Positions 1-8,809 of a DNA stretch of 64,000 nt are shown here, one piece after another. The notes beneath the pieces were generated by a model, which was not told the origin of the DNA, did no database searches, and worked only from the letters and a program-made list of their open reading frames with translations. Numbering within the stretch: the first letter of the stretch is position 1; the number at the start of each line of letters is the position of its first letter. Origin of the DNA: Rikenellaceae bacterium. Lineage in GTDB: Bacteria > Bacteroidota > Bacteroidia > Bacteroidales > Rikenellaceae. A program made the translations under genes and the position numbers. Location: positions 1-64,000 of the forward strand of contig SUZN01000003.1 in assembly GCA_015059905.1 (NCBI GenBank), read 5' to 3'.

Positions 1-52
1 TGAATATTGGACATTGATTTTATCGTTATTTATCATCATTTATTAGTGTTTG

Positions 53-169
53 TTAAAATTCATCGCCCCATTTCAGCCCGAAATCTGTAATTAACTGATT
101 ATCAAGCAGTCTAACATTCTGCATCGGGAAGTAAGTAGTAGTAAAATAATCACCCCAGATTATCACAAT
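53..169 (-). pseudogene. possible C-terminal remnant of an outer-membrane protein gene
   Basis: Reading the minus strand, an open frame of 38 codons without a start codon ends with residues ITDFGLKWGDEF and a TAA stop at 53-55. The alternating pattern and terminal Phe resemble the last beta-strand of an outer-membrane barrel. It begins just after an in-frame TAG at 170-172 and runs through the hairpin at 148-194, so if it was ever a gene its 5' part has been lost. It could also be a chance frame. Confidence 0.25.
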
Positions 170-194
170 CTATATTCGATAATCTGGGGTGATT
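148..194 (-). terminator. 17-bp stem hairpin ending the efflux operon
   Basis: AATCACCCCAGATTATC (148-164) and GATAATCTGGGGTGATT (178-194) pair perfectly around a 13-nt loop. It lies 22 bp beyond the stop of the last permease in the minus-strand run and is followed on that strand by a T-rich stretch, so it probably terminates the long efflux transcript. Confidence 0.7.
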
Positions 195-215
195 TGAGTT
201 ATCAAAACCTTTGGG

Positions 216-2624
216 TTATTCTCCCTTAACCACATCTGCGGGGTTCTCACGGGCGGCTTTGAGGCTGCGGTAGGTGACAAGCGCAAGGGTCAGGAGCATC
301 ACCATAGCCAATGCCGAGAGGTATATCCACCAGCCGATATGAGCCTTGTGGGCAAAATCTTTTTGCCACTCCTGAATGATGTAGTATGCCACAGGTACCG
401 AGAGCAGGAAGCACGCCATCACAATCTCGCCGTAACGAGAGTTAAACATCCACAACAGACCCGATGTCGTTGAGCCAAACACACGGCGGATGGCTATCTC
501 CTTGCGGCGGAACTGCGTCTCAAAGATAATAATACCAAAGACACCCATCAACGAAATCACAATCGACAGCACCGAGAACAGAGCCAGCAAAACGGTCTGC
601 TTGCGGGTGTGGGAGTAGAGCTCGGCAATGGTATTCTCAAACATCGAAATCTCGTACTTCTCTGCATCAACCTCAAACTCCTCAATCTTCTGACGCACAA
701 ACTCACTAAACTGTGCAACATCAACCGTAGGGTGCAGGCGGATGTAGAATGTGAACAGGTCAAATGTATCAGCGCACCTGTATATGATAGGCTTCTGCTC
801 CTCGTTAAGCGGTGTAACAAGCAGCTTATCATCCAACACACCTATTAACTCTGGCTTGTTTCTGTAAGCTATTGTTATTTTTTCTTTAGCATAATACTCA
901 TCCTGTTTTTGCTGGTAGTCGAGACCCACCTTGTTGTAAATAAAAATATGCTCTTTGCCGCTATCGCCTGGCGTGAAGTCGCGACCGAAATTTACAGGGA
1001 TGCCGAAGAACTGGAAGAAATTGTGTCGCACCTCTCTGACTTCTACGGGGATAGAATTTTCATTATCTATCATTATGCGCTCACTCATACTTGATGAAAA
1101 GAAATCACCAGACTTCGCCGTTATATCCACCACATTTGCCGAGGACTCCAGCGCAGCGATAAACCTTTCGCCACTGCGTTTGTTGCGGAACGACACATCG
1201 GTAATCATCACCTGTACGATATTGTCGGTCTTGAAGCCCAAATAGTACTTTGTCAGGTGGCGATACTGCACAAAGAATGCAAGGGTTGTGATAATCAACA
1301 CAAGCGAAATGGTGAACTGCACTCCAATAAGCACCATACGCAAGCGTCTGCCACTCACCGAGCCTGCAAAGCCACCTTTCACCGCCAACGATGGCTCAAA
1401 CGATGTGATATACCACGCAGGATATGCGGCGGCAATGATGGCTATGATAACTCCGCCAAGCAGGATGAGAGCTATGGTGTGGAGGTTATCCTTAAGTGCC
1501 AGCGAACAATCTACATAATCGGCGATAAAACTATCTTGAATGGCTATCATCAGGTAGAGAGCCAACGCAAGCGAAACAACAGTTAGAGCCAATGCCTCAA
1601 ACAGGAAATTCCAACGCAGAGTGAAGTTGGTTGCGCCAAAGACCTTGCTTATATTCACCGTACGCAGACGACGTGGAATAAGAGCCATAAAGAAATTGAT
1701 GAAATTGATAAAGGCAATCACAATTATCATCAACGCAATAGCAAACTGTGTGATATGCTCACGCCTATCGCCTTGCGATATAAATGGTGAATGCTCTAAT
1801 CGTGGTGCAAAATATAGCTCCTTGAGTGAGCGTAATTTGGCATTCTGGCTACCTTTAATAAGGCGAACCATCTTTCCGTCCACTTCTTCCATTGGATACA
1901 TTGCATCATACCACATCTGTTCAAACTTTTCGGGTGTGGTGTTGGGGTAGAGTTTCACAAAGCCCTCGAAGATATAGTAACCATCACTCATATACTCATT
2001 GTCAGCTATCTTGCGGACAATCTTCATTTGACCAAACGTAGAGTTAGGTGCGAAATCCTCAAAGATACCCGCTACCATATACCCTTTGCCTGGGCGTATG
2101 CCGTTCCAGAACTCCTCGTGTTGGAGGTAGATATCCTCGCCTAACTTTACATCCATCTTCTTGGCTGTTGAGGCGGAGATAAACAGCACATTGGGCTTGA
2201 GGAAATCCTCTTTTGTACCCTGCAACAGCTTCATCGAGGAGATGTCGATTATCGAAGGTGTCATTTTGTCCACATCAATCTGATATGGGGTAAAAACATC
2301 ATCCTTTTTACTCCATACTCGCTCATCTCTATTAGAGAAAAAAGTAAAGCCCCATAGCTCCACATCGGAACACTCCTGCATAACCTTTTGCGTTGTTGGG
2401 CGGGGAGCTAACCCGCTATAAGGGTCATTCTTGCTCGAAGAGGTAGTGACAAGATAGATGCGCTCGTTGTCGGGGATAGAGCTGTTGTAGGTAAAACCAT
2501 AATATACCTGCGCCATCAGAATGTAGAAGGCGATAAAAGCAATGGTCAAGCCTGCGATGTTGAGTACAGAGGCTGTCTTGTAACGCTTGAGCGTTGAGAT
2601 GAAGTTGTTAAATGCTATTTTCAT
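216..2624 (-). CDS. FtsX/MacB-type ABC transporter permease
   Basis: This 802-residue inner-membrane permease has the MacB layout. TM1 lies near residues 19-40, a large periplasmic MacB_PCD-like domain reaches about 290, four further helices fall near 291-455, a second periplasmic domain follows, and three C-terminal helices lie near 680-795. FtsX signatures visible are YPAWYITSFEPSLAVKGG and RRKEIAIRRVFGST, ending NPADVVKGE. Proteins of this type are driven by a separate ATPase and transmit motion across the envelope to export peptides, lipids or drugs; the substrate is unknown here. It is the last gene of the minus-strand run, 12 bp after the HlyD-type adaptor, and is closest in its C-terminus to the permease at 3914-6301. 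Function in export is inferred from family and context. Confidence 0.9.
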   Translation of the reverse strand: MKIAFNNFISTLKRYKTASVLNIAGLTIAFIAFYILMAQVYYGFTYNSSIPDNERIYLVTTSSSKNDPYSGLAPRPTTQKVMQECSDVELWGFTFFSNRDERVWSKKDDVFTPYQIDVDKMTPSIIDISSMKLLQGTKEDFLKPNVLFISASTAKKMDVKLGEDIYLQHEEFWNGIRPGKGYMVAGIFEDFAPNSTFGQMKIVRKIADNEYMSDGYYIFEGFVKLYPNTTPEKFEQMWYDAMYPMEEVDGKMVRLIKGSQNAKLRSLKELYFAPRLEHSPFISQGDRREHITQFAIALMIIVIAFINFINFFMALIPRRLRTVNISKVFGATNFTLRWNFLFEALALTVVSLALALYLMIAIQDSFIADYVDCSLALKDNLHTIALILLGGVIIAIIAAAYPAWYITSFEPSLAVKGGFAGSVSGRRLRMVLIGVQFTISLVLIITTLAFFVQYRHLTKYYLGFKTDNIVQVMITDVSFRNKRSGERFIAALESSANVVDITAKSGDFFSSSMSERIMIDNENSIPVEVREVRHNFFQFFGIPVNFGRDFTPGDSGKEHIFIYNKVGLDYQQKQDEYYAKEKITIAYRNKPELIGVLDDKLLVTPLNEEQKPIIYRCADTFDLFTFYIRLHPTVDVAQFSEFVRQKIEEFEVDAEKYEISMFENTIAELYSHTRKQTVLLALFSVLSIVISLMGVFGIIIFETQFRRKEIAIRRVFGSTTSGLLWMFNSRYGEIVMACFLLSVPVAYYIIQEWQKDFAHKAHIGWWIYLSALAMVMLLTLALVTYRSLKAARENPADVVKGE

Positions 2625-2636
2625 AATTTAGAATTT

Positions 2637-3899
2637 TTATCGTTTCAAAATAAGTACATCGTGTGAGCCGAAGTTTTCATATGACGAGGTGATAACCTTC
2701 TCGCCTGGCTCAAGACCCTCCAACACCTCGTAATGTTGTGGGTTCTGGCGACCGATGCGTATATCACGGCGGTATGCCTTCTCGCCCGAAGGATCAACCA
2801 CATATATCCACCCACCGCCTGTGGTCTGGTAGAATGCGCCACGAGGGATGATGACAGCCTCGCTCGCCTCGCCGAGCTGGAGGTTGATATGATAGGTCTG
2901 ACCGATGCGGATATTTTCGGGTATTTCGCCCGCAAAGGTGAAGTCGGCACGGAACTGACCACCACTCACCTCGGGATATACCTTGCGGATAACCATATCA
3001 AACTGACGCTCCTGACGCTCAATGGTGGCAGGCAGACCCACGACGATGCGGTCGATGTAGTGCTCGTCAATCTGTGTCGAGACCTTGAACGCCGACATAT
3101 CGTTAATCTGTCCTATGCCCGAGCCAGAGCCTACGTTTCTGCCGAGCACGACGCTCAACGCACCCACCTCGCCATCGATAGGAGCCTTCACCAGAAGATT
3201 ATCCACCCTCTGGCGAATGAGCTGCATATTGCGAGCCATCGACTGCAGGTCGCTCTCCATCTGCTTCACCTGGTTGGTACGATAGAGCGAGTCCTGCATC
3301 TGGCGCTCCATAATCAGCTGGCGACGCTTCGTTGAATATTCGTAATCCTCCTTGGATTGCAGCCACACCTCGCGCGCCAGCAGCTGCTTCTTATATAGCA
3401 CGTCATTATTCTCAAATGCACGTCGCTTGCGTGCCACATCCATATCGAGCTGCATCTGCTCCTGACGCAGATTAAGACGTGTCTGCTCCATCTGGATAAG
3501 GGTGTTACGCAGAATATTCTGCTTCTCGGCGAGGTCTGCCTCGGAGTTGAGAATCTGCATCGAAAGGTTATTATTCGAAAGCTCGACAATCACATCGCCC
3601 TTTCTGACCATCGTTCCCTCCTCGGCGACAATGCGCTCCACAACGCCCGACTCCATAGGCGAAATCTGCACCGTAGTGATGGGCTTCACCGTGCCCGATA
3701 AGCGCACATAGTCGTTGAACTCGGTCTGCTCGACAGGGGCAATAGTGAGGATGTTGGCATCCACACGCAGCGTAGAGGAGTTGTCACGCAACAAGAGCGA
3801 GATAACCAAAATCATAAATACTGCGGCAACCGCATAAGGAATGTTTTTCTTCTGAAGGAGAGCCTTCCAGCCTGTTTTCTTTTCAAGTTTGATATCCAT
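2637..3899 (-). CDS. HlyD/MacA-type periplasmic adaptor subunit
   Basis: This 420-residue membrane-fusion protein would link the permeases to the TolC-like channel. It has a short cytoplasmic N-terminus, one TM helix near residues 21-40, a split lipoyl domain (about 85-115, with VVERIVAEEGTMVRKGDVIVEL-like core, and again near 240-270), a long coiled-coil hairpin from about 115 to 235 rich in Gln, Arg and Glu, then beta-barrel and membrane-proximal regions with IPRGAFYQTTGGGWIYVV. Length is usual for the family. It sits between two permease genes, 12 and 14 bp from each, so it is surely co-transcribed. It is the only adaptor in the cluster and presumably serves all permeases. Confidence 0.9.
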   Translation of the reverse strand: MDIKLEKKTGWKALLQKKNIPYAVAAVFMILVISLLLRDNSSTLRVDANILTIAPVEQTEFNDYVRLSGTVKPITTVQISPMESGVVERIVAEEGTMVRKGDVIVELSNNNLSMQILNSEADLAEKQNILRNTLIQMEQTRLNLRQEQMQLDMDVARKRRAFENNDVLYKKQLLAREVWLQSKEDYEYSTKRRQLIMERQMQDSLYRTNQVKQMESDLQSMARNMQLIRQRVDNLLVKAPIDGEVGALSVVLGRNVGSGSGIGQINDMSAFKVSTQIDEHYIDRIVVGLPATIERQERQFDMVIRKVYPEVSGGQFRADFTFAGEIPENIRIGQTYHINLQLGEASEAVIIPRGAFYQTTGGGWIYVVDPSGEKAYRRDIRIGRQNPQHYEVLEGLEPGEKVITSSYENFGSHDVLILKR

Positions 3900-3913
3900 A
3901 GTTTTATTTTTAT

Positions 3914-6301
3914 TTATTCACTTTTAACTACATCTGCGGGGTTTTCGTTGGCGGCACGCCAGCTGCGGTAGGTAACGAGCAAAAGGGTCAGGAGCAAAAT
4001 CACAACAAGGGCGGCAACATAGACCCACCAGCCGATTGGAGCTTTATAGACAAAGCTCTTTTGCCATTCGTGGATGATGTAGTATGCCACAGGCACCGAG
4101 AGCAGGAAGCACGCTCCCACAATTTCGACGTAGCGAGAGTTGAACATCCACAACAGACCCGATGTGGTTGCGCCAAACACTCGGCGGATGGCAATCTCCT
4201 TGCGGCGGTACTGCGTTTCGAAAATCACAATGCCAAATACTCCCATCAGCGAGATAATAATTGAGGTGAATGCAAACAGCGAGAGCAAAACCGTCTGTTT
4301 ACGGGTCTCGGCATACATATCGGCAATCTGGTCTTCGACCCTTGCAAATGTTATATCATCGTTACCACTACTAAATGGTTCAACCACCTTGTTCACATAT
4401 TCCCGCACCTGCTTATAGTCAGCTTTGGGGTGCAGGCGCATATAGATATGTCCCATCGGGGCATCTTCGGTTTCAGATATAATTTCATAACACATATAAG
4501 GGCGGTTTATGGAACGGAAGCGACACCCGCTAATCGTTCCTATTGCCCTGTTGAGCATTGCGTAGTTATTATTAACCGTATTCTTTAATTCTGATGATAC
4601 AACGAACTGCCCTTCTTCCCAACGAGTACCTGGCGCAGCGAAGGTTGTAAAATCCTGCCCCTCAACAGGTATTCTGAAGAACTTCAAAAAGTTATAACGC
4701 ACTTCCATCATTTCAACCTCCACAAGGTCGCCATTGTCGGCACGAAAGGTAGTCTTCGCCGAAGTGCGAAATATATCGGTTTTGGTGGCTGTCACATCCT
4801 CAATCATAGGGTTTCGCAGTATCTCCTCACGAATTGTTTCAACGTGATTGACTGCCTGTGAATAATTCAGATTAAACTTAACCACATTCTCATAGTCAAA
4901 GCCCATATCATATTTTGCCATATAGCGATATTGTAACCAAAAGGCTAAAGTCACTATAATAAGCGACATTGAGATAGAGAACTGCACAAACGACAATACA
5001 ATACGCAGTTGCTGCCCCGCCTTTGAGCCGCCGAAACGACCTTTGATAGCGAGCGATGGAGCGAATGATGTGATATACCACGCAGGATAGAGTGCGGCGG
5101 TAAGAGCCAACGCTACCACGATGAGCAATATCCAGCCGATGGTGACGAGATTGTCTTTCAACGCAAGTGAGCAATCTACAAAATCAGAAATAAAGCTATC
5201 CTGAATAGCTATCATCAGGTAGAGAGCTATCGCAAGCGAGATAAGCGTCAGTGCCAACGCTTCAAACAGAAAACTCCAGCGTAGTGACCTATTTGTAGCA
5301 CCAAACACCTTGCTGATATTCACCGCACGGATGCGCACAGGAATAAGCGCAAAGAAGAAATTTACAAAGTTGATAAAAGCAATCAGTACCGTCAAAATCG
5401 CCACAGCCATCTGGCTATATAGCACGGTTGGTGTACCCTGACCTGGGTCTTTGGCACGAGTATTACTATCGTATTTAACCTTATAAGGCGAAAGGAAATA
5501 ATCGCTCAATTTAATAAAGTGGACTGGCTGTTCTGCCACGATGGCAGCTGCGCCTGAACTTGCTTTGTAGGCTTCGGTGTAGTTTTTTATCCACTGGTCT
5601 TCAAATTTCTTTATATCGGCACCCTCACGCAACTTTATCACGCCAGCATAAGTGGTGTCGAATATTGCATATTTAGCATTACGCTGTGGCAATATTTTTT
5701 CAAGAACGTGGGCGCCCGAAAAGAGTGTGTTGTCGTCAAAAGCCTTGAAAACACCCACAACCTCTGCCCAACTATTCTGACTCTTTTCAGGGTGATTGCT
5801 ATAATAGAGCATATCGCCTGCGCCAACCTTCATCTTGCGGGCTGCGACATCTGATATGATTACCGTACCAGGACGATTTAGCTGCTCTTCATCGCCCGCA
5901 ATCATCTCTACCGACAGAGCCTCCAACAATGGAATAGAGATACTATGTAGCTCAAACTCATAGCGTTTATATTGACCATCGTCAAAGGTATAAAACTCAT
6001 TCCAAAATGAATTTGGGCAATAGAGACCTCCAGCCTCCACTTCGGGAATCTGCTCAATGGTCTGCACGGTGATATTTTGCGCCACACCAAGACGATAAAA
6101 CTCTGTCATATTGTCGGGTGCAATGGAGATATAGACCCTGTCGTTGTCGGGGATAGGGCGATTGAAGGTTAAGCCATAATGCACCTGCGCCATCAGAATG
6201 TAGAAGGCGATAAAAGCGATGGTCAAGCCTGCCACATTAAGGATACTGGCTGTCTTGTAACGCTTAAGCGTTGTCAGGAAATTTTGAAATGCAATTTTCA
6301 T
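3914..6301 (-). CDS. FtsX/MacB-type ABC transporter permease
   Basis: The 795-residue permease has the same eight-helix MacB/FtsX design as its neighbours: TM1 near 19-40, helices in the middle third around NISKVFGATNRSLRWSFLFEAL and YPAWYITSFAPSLAIKG, and three at the C-terminus with RRKEIAIRRVFGATTSGLLWMF and final NPADVVKSE. The N-terminus MKIAFQNFLTTLKRYKTASI is almost shared by four permeases of the cluster, so these are paralogues from tandem duplication. The start ATG at 6301 is preceded by a 66-nt leader that is repeated exactly ahead of the permease at 8810-11281. The adaptor gene follows 14 bp downstream. Substrate unknown. Confidence 0.9.
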   Translation of the reverse strand: MKIAFQNFLTTLKRYKTASILNVAGLTIAFIAFYILMAQVHYGLTFNRPIPDNDRVYISIAPDNMTEFYRLGVAQNITVQTIEQIPEVEAGGLYCPNSFWNEFYTFDDGQYKRYEFELHSISIPLLEALSVEMIAGDEEQLNRPGTVIISDVAARKMKVGAGDMLYYSNHPEKSQNSWAEVVGVFKAFDDNTLFSGAHVLEKILPQRNAKYAIFDTTYAGVIKLREGADIKKFEDQWIKNYTEAYKASSGAAAIVAEQPVHFIKLSDYFLSPYKVKYDSNTRAKDPGQGTPTVLYSQMAVAILTVLIAFINFVNFFFALIPVRIRAVNISKVFGATNRSLRWSFLFEALALTLISLAIALYLMIAIQDSFISDFVDCSLALKDNLVTIGWILLIVVALALTAALYPAWYITSFAPSLAIKGRFGGSKAGQQLRIVLSFVQFSISMSLIIVTLAFWLQYRYMAKYDMGFDYENVVKFNLNYSQAVNHVETIREEILRNPMIEDVTATKTDIFRTSAKTTFRADNGDLVEVEMMEVRYNFLKFFRIPVEGQDFTTFAAPGTRWEEGQFVVSSELKNTVNNNYAMLNRAIGTISGCRFRSINRPYMCYEIISETEDAPMGHIYMRLHPKADYKQVREYVNKVVEPFSSGNDDITFARVEDQIADMYAETRKQTVLLSLFAFTSIIISLMGVFGIVIFETQYRRKEIAIRRVFGATTSGLLWMFNSRYVEIVGACFLLSVPVAYYIIHEWQKSFVYKAPIGWWVYVAALVVILLLTLLLVTYRSWRAANENPADVVKSE

Positions 6302-6366
6302 AGTATTTAAGTTTTTTGTTATTTATTTTGTGATGCGAGGGGGTATCACCCGCCCTCGCACCTGAA
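6301..6366 (-). repeat. 66-bp duplicated leader with hairpin, copy 1
   Basis: Bases 6301-6366 are identical to 11281-11346; both lie directly upstream of a permease start codon. Each holds an 8-bp stem, TGCGAGGG/CCCTCGCA (6334-6341 with 6353-6360), around an 11-nt loop. It may be an intergenic mRNA-processing or attenuation hairpin carried along when the permease gene was duplicated. Confidence 0.85.
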
Positions 6367-6407
6367 AGGAGTGGAGCCTTACGGTATCATTATGCTACAT
6401 CCATTAT

Positions 6408-8792
6408 TTATTCTCCTTTAACCACATCGGCGGGGTTTTCGTTGGTGGACTTTATACTGCGATAGGTGACAAGCCCAAGTGTTATGAGTGCTATCAAACC
6501 TTCACTTACGGCAAACATCCACCACGATATATCCATACGTCCCACGATAAAACGTGCAAAATTCTCGTTTGCAAACCATTGTGCAACAGGCATGGCGATG
6601 ATAAAACTGATGATAAGTATTATCGCATATTGCATATTCATCTTCCATACAACACTTCGGCGTGTTGCTCCAAATACTCGGCGGACGGCTATCTCCTTAC
6701 GGCGATATTGTGTCTCAAATATTACCAAACCAAATACCCCCATCAGTGAGATTGTTATCGCCACTATAGAAAATAGTGTAGAGATATTTAATCCTTTTCG
6801 GAAGTCTTCATAGCGTTTTTGCATATGGTAGTCAAGATATTGTACTTCAACATCTACAAGTGAAGGCTCAAATTTCGCCAATGTCTGTTGTATATAATGG
6901 CGTATATCCTCCATACTTACAGAAGATGGTATGCGCACATAGAACTGAGCACCCGAATAGTCAATATCGGCGGGAGAGAAGAATCCCATAAAATGTTGAG
7001 AGTAATCAAGTGCGGTGAGTTGTAAATCCTTGATAATGCCCACAACACGACCTTGACCATTCAAATTGTCGCCGATGTTTACGCCCTTTTCAAGATGCAT
7101 CTTCTCTCCAATAATCCATTCTCGGTTAGTGGCATCTATAGAAAAATCCTCCCCCGTCTGAATAGGAACATTAAAGAAACGCAGGAATGAATTATGCACA
7201 CCTCCTCCAATCATAGGAAGTCTTTCATTGCCAACATTTACCCATTCTATGTTAGAGTGTGAATATATTGGGCGAGAGGAGTAGGTTATATCAATAACAT
7301 CGGGATTTTTACTCAACTCCTCCATTATGGCATCAAGTCTATCGTTTAAGTGAGGCATAGCCATCTGGAATGTGACAACATTGTCACTTTTGTAGCCAAC
7401 ATCGAATTTAATGATATTACGATATTGCAACCATAGCAGGATGGAAACAGTTACCAATATGGCTGAAATGGTAAACTGTATTGTCATCAGCGCCATACGC
7501 AACCATCGCCCTGCGCGTGAACCTGCAAAACCACCTTTGACAGCTAACGAAGGATTAAACGAAGTGATGTACCACGCAGGATAGATAGCAGCAGTAAGTG
7601 CCATAACCACCACTATGAGTGTTATCCACCCTATAGTCGGCATATTATCGCTGAAATCAAGCGAGGCTGAAAGATAATTGCTGATAAAAGTATCTTTTAT
7701 GGCAATCATCAGATAGAGAGCCAGCGCGAGCGAAATAAGCGTCATAGCCAAAGCCTCAAACAGAAAACTCCAGCGTAAAGAGAGATTGGAAGCACCAAAA
7801 ATCTTACTAATGTTCACCGCCTTTATGCGCACAGGTATCAATGCAAAAAAGAAATTGACAAAGTTGATAAAGGCGATTGTGATAATTATGAATGCTATAC
7901 ACATCAAAAAGTAAGTGGCTTTTTTTGAACCGTGGGTACCTGTATCTGTAAACAATTGAAAATATGTTGCAGCAATGGGTACCAATCTCATTTTTCGTTG
8001 CTTATCTACATTATTTTTGCTTGAGTCCACACCCTCTGCCCACGCAGTGTAGTCATCGCGCCAAATCTTCTCGAAGTTTGCTGCATCGGCACCTTCTCGC
8101 AACTTTACAAACGTCCAGCCGTTGTGACCTGTATTGCGTAATGCTAAATAAGAATAATGTTTAGGTGGTGTTGTCAAGCACTTTAATCTGCCAAATAGAG
8201 AATTGTTGGGTAAATCTTTGTAGATGCCTACAATTGTATTAGGCGTATTACTTCTGACGGTACGACCATCAGTAGTATAGAATGCTTGATATATAGAATC
8301 TCCTATACCGAGTTTCATTGTTTCGGCTACCGATTCAGCAATAATTATCGTTTGAGGTTCTGCGATACGAGTTAGGTCACCCGCCAGACACTCCATCCCT
8401 AAAAGTTCAATGGCTGATAACGATATATGGTCAAATCCATAAGGAAACACTTCGTAATAATCTGCCGAGACCTGCTTATAACATTTATCGTTAGTGTAGT
8501 CAGATATAAAACCATACCCTACAACATCGGGACAACTCTCAAATGCCCGTTGTGAAGTTTGCTCTGGTGCGCTAATTTTCCACATCTCATACCTTAAATC
8601 GCCTTCAGTCACCGCGATAGCATAAATCTGTTCGTGGTCTTTGATAGATTTGTTATAAGACAGGTCGTGGTGCACCTGCGCCATCAGAATGTAGAAGGCG
8701 ATAAAGGCGAGTGTCAGACCTGCGATGTTAAGCACCGAAGCTGTCTTGTAACGACGGAGCGTAGTGAGAAAATTTTGAAATGCAATTTTCAT
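6408..8792 (-). CDS. FtsX/MacB-type ABC transporter permease
   Basis: This 794-residue permease keeps the MKIAFQNFLTTLRRYKTASV N-terminus, TM1 near 19-40, the large periplasmic domain, NISKIFGASNLSLRWSFLFEAL and YPAWYITSFNPSLAVKGG in the middle, and RRKEIAVRRVFGATRRSVVW with NPADVVKGE at the end. Its C-terminal helices (near 690-790) are more diverged than those of the two permeases to its left, and the segment after residue 660 lacks the RKQTVLL stretch seen in those. It is 17 bp downstream of the 823-residue permease and 106 bp upstream of the 795-residue one. MacB-type export role is inferred; substrate unknown. Confidence 0.9.
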   Translation of the reverse strand: MKIAFQNFLTTLRRYKTASVLNIAGLTLAFIAFYILMAQVHHDLSYNKSIKDHEQIYAIAVTEGDLRYEMWKISAPEQTSQRAFESCPDVVGYGFISDYTNDKCYKQVSADYYEVFPYGFDHISLSAIELLGMECLAGDLTRIAEPQTIIIAESVAETMKLGIGDSIYQAFYTTDGRTVRSNTPNTIVGIYKDLPNNSLFGRLKCLTTPPKHYSYLALRNTGHNGWTFVKLREGADAANFEKIWRDDYTAWAEGVDSSKNNVDKQRKMRLVPIAATYFQLFTDTGTHGSKKATYFLMCIAFIIITIAFINFVNFFFALIPVRIKAVNISKIFGASNLSLRWSFLFEALAMTLISLALALYLMIAIKDTFISNYLSASLDFSDNMPTIGWITLIVVVMALTAAIYPAWYITSFNPSLAVKGGFAGSRAGRWLRMALMTIQFTISAILVTVSILLWLQYRNIIKFDVGYKSDNVVTFQMAMPHLNDRLDAIMEELSKNPDVIDITYSSRPIYSHSNIEWVNVGNERLPMIGGGVHNSFLRFFNVPIQTGEDFSIDATNREWIIGEKMHLEKGVNIGDNLNGQGRVVGIIKDLQLTALDYSQHFMGFFSPADIDYSGAQFYVRIPSSVSMEDIRHYIQQTLAKFEPSLVDVEVQYLDYHMQKRYEDFRKGLNISTLFSIVAITISLMGVFGLVIFETQYRRKEIAVRRVFGATRRSVVWKMNMQYAIILIISFIIAMPVAQWFANENFARFIVGRMDISWWMFAVSEGLIALITLGLVTYRSIKSTNENPADVVKGE

Positions 8793-8809
8793 ATTTGTAC
8801 GTTTTTTAT

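Noticed and set aside
609..2000. Several plus-strand ORFs opposite the first permease
   Set aside because: They are antisense shadows of a long gene with clear FtsX motifs; similar shadows occur under every long gene here and have no domain pattern or promoter.
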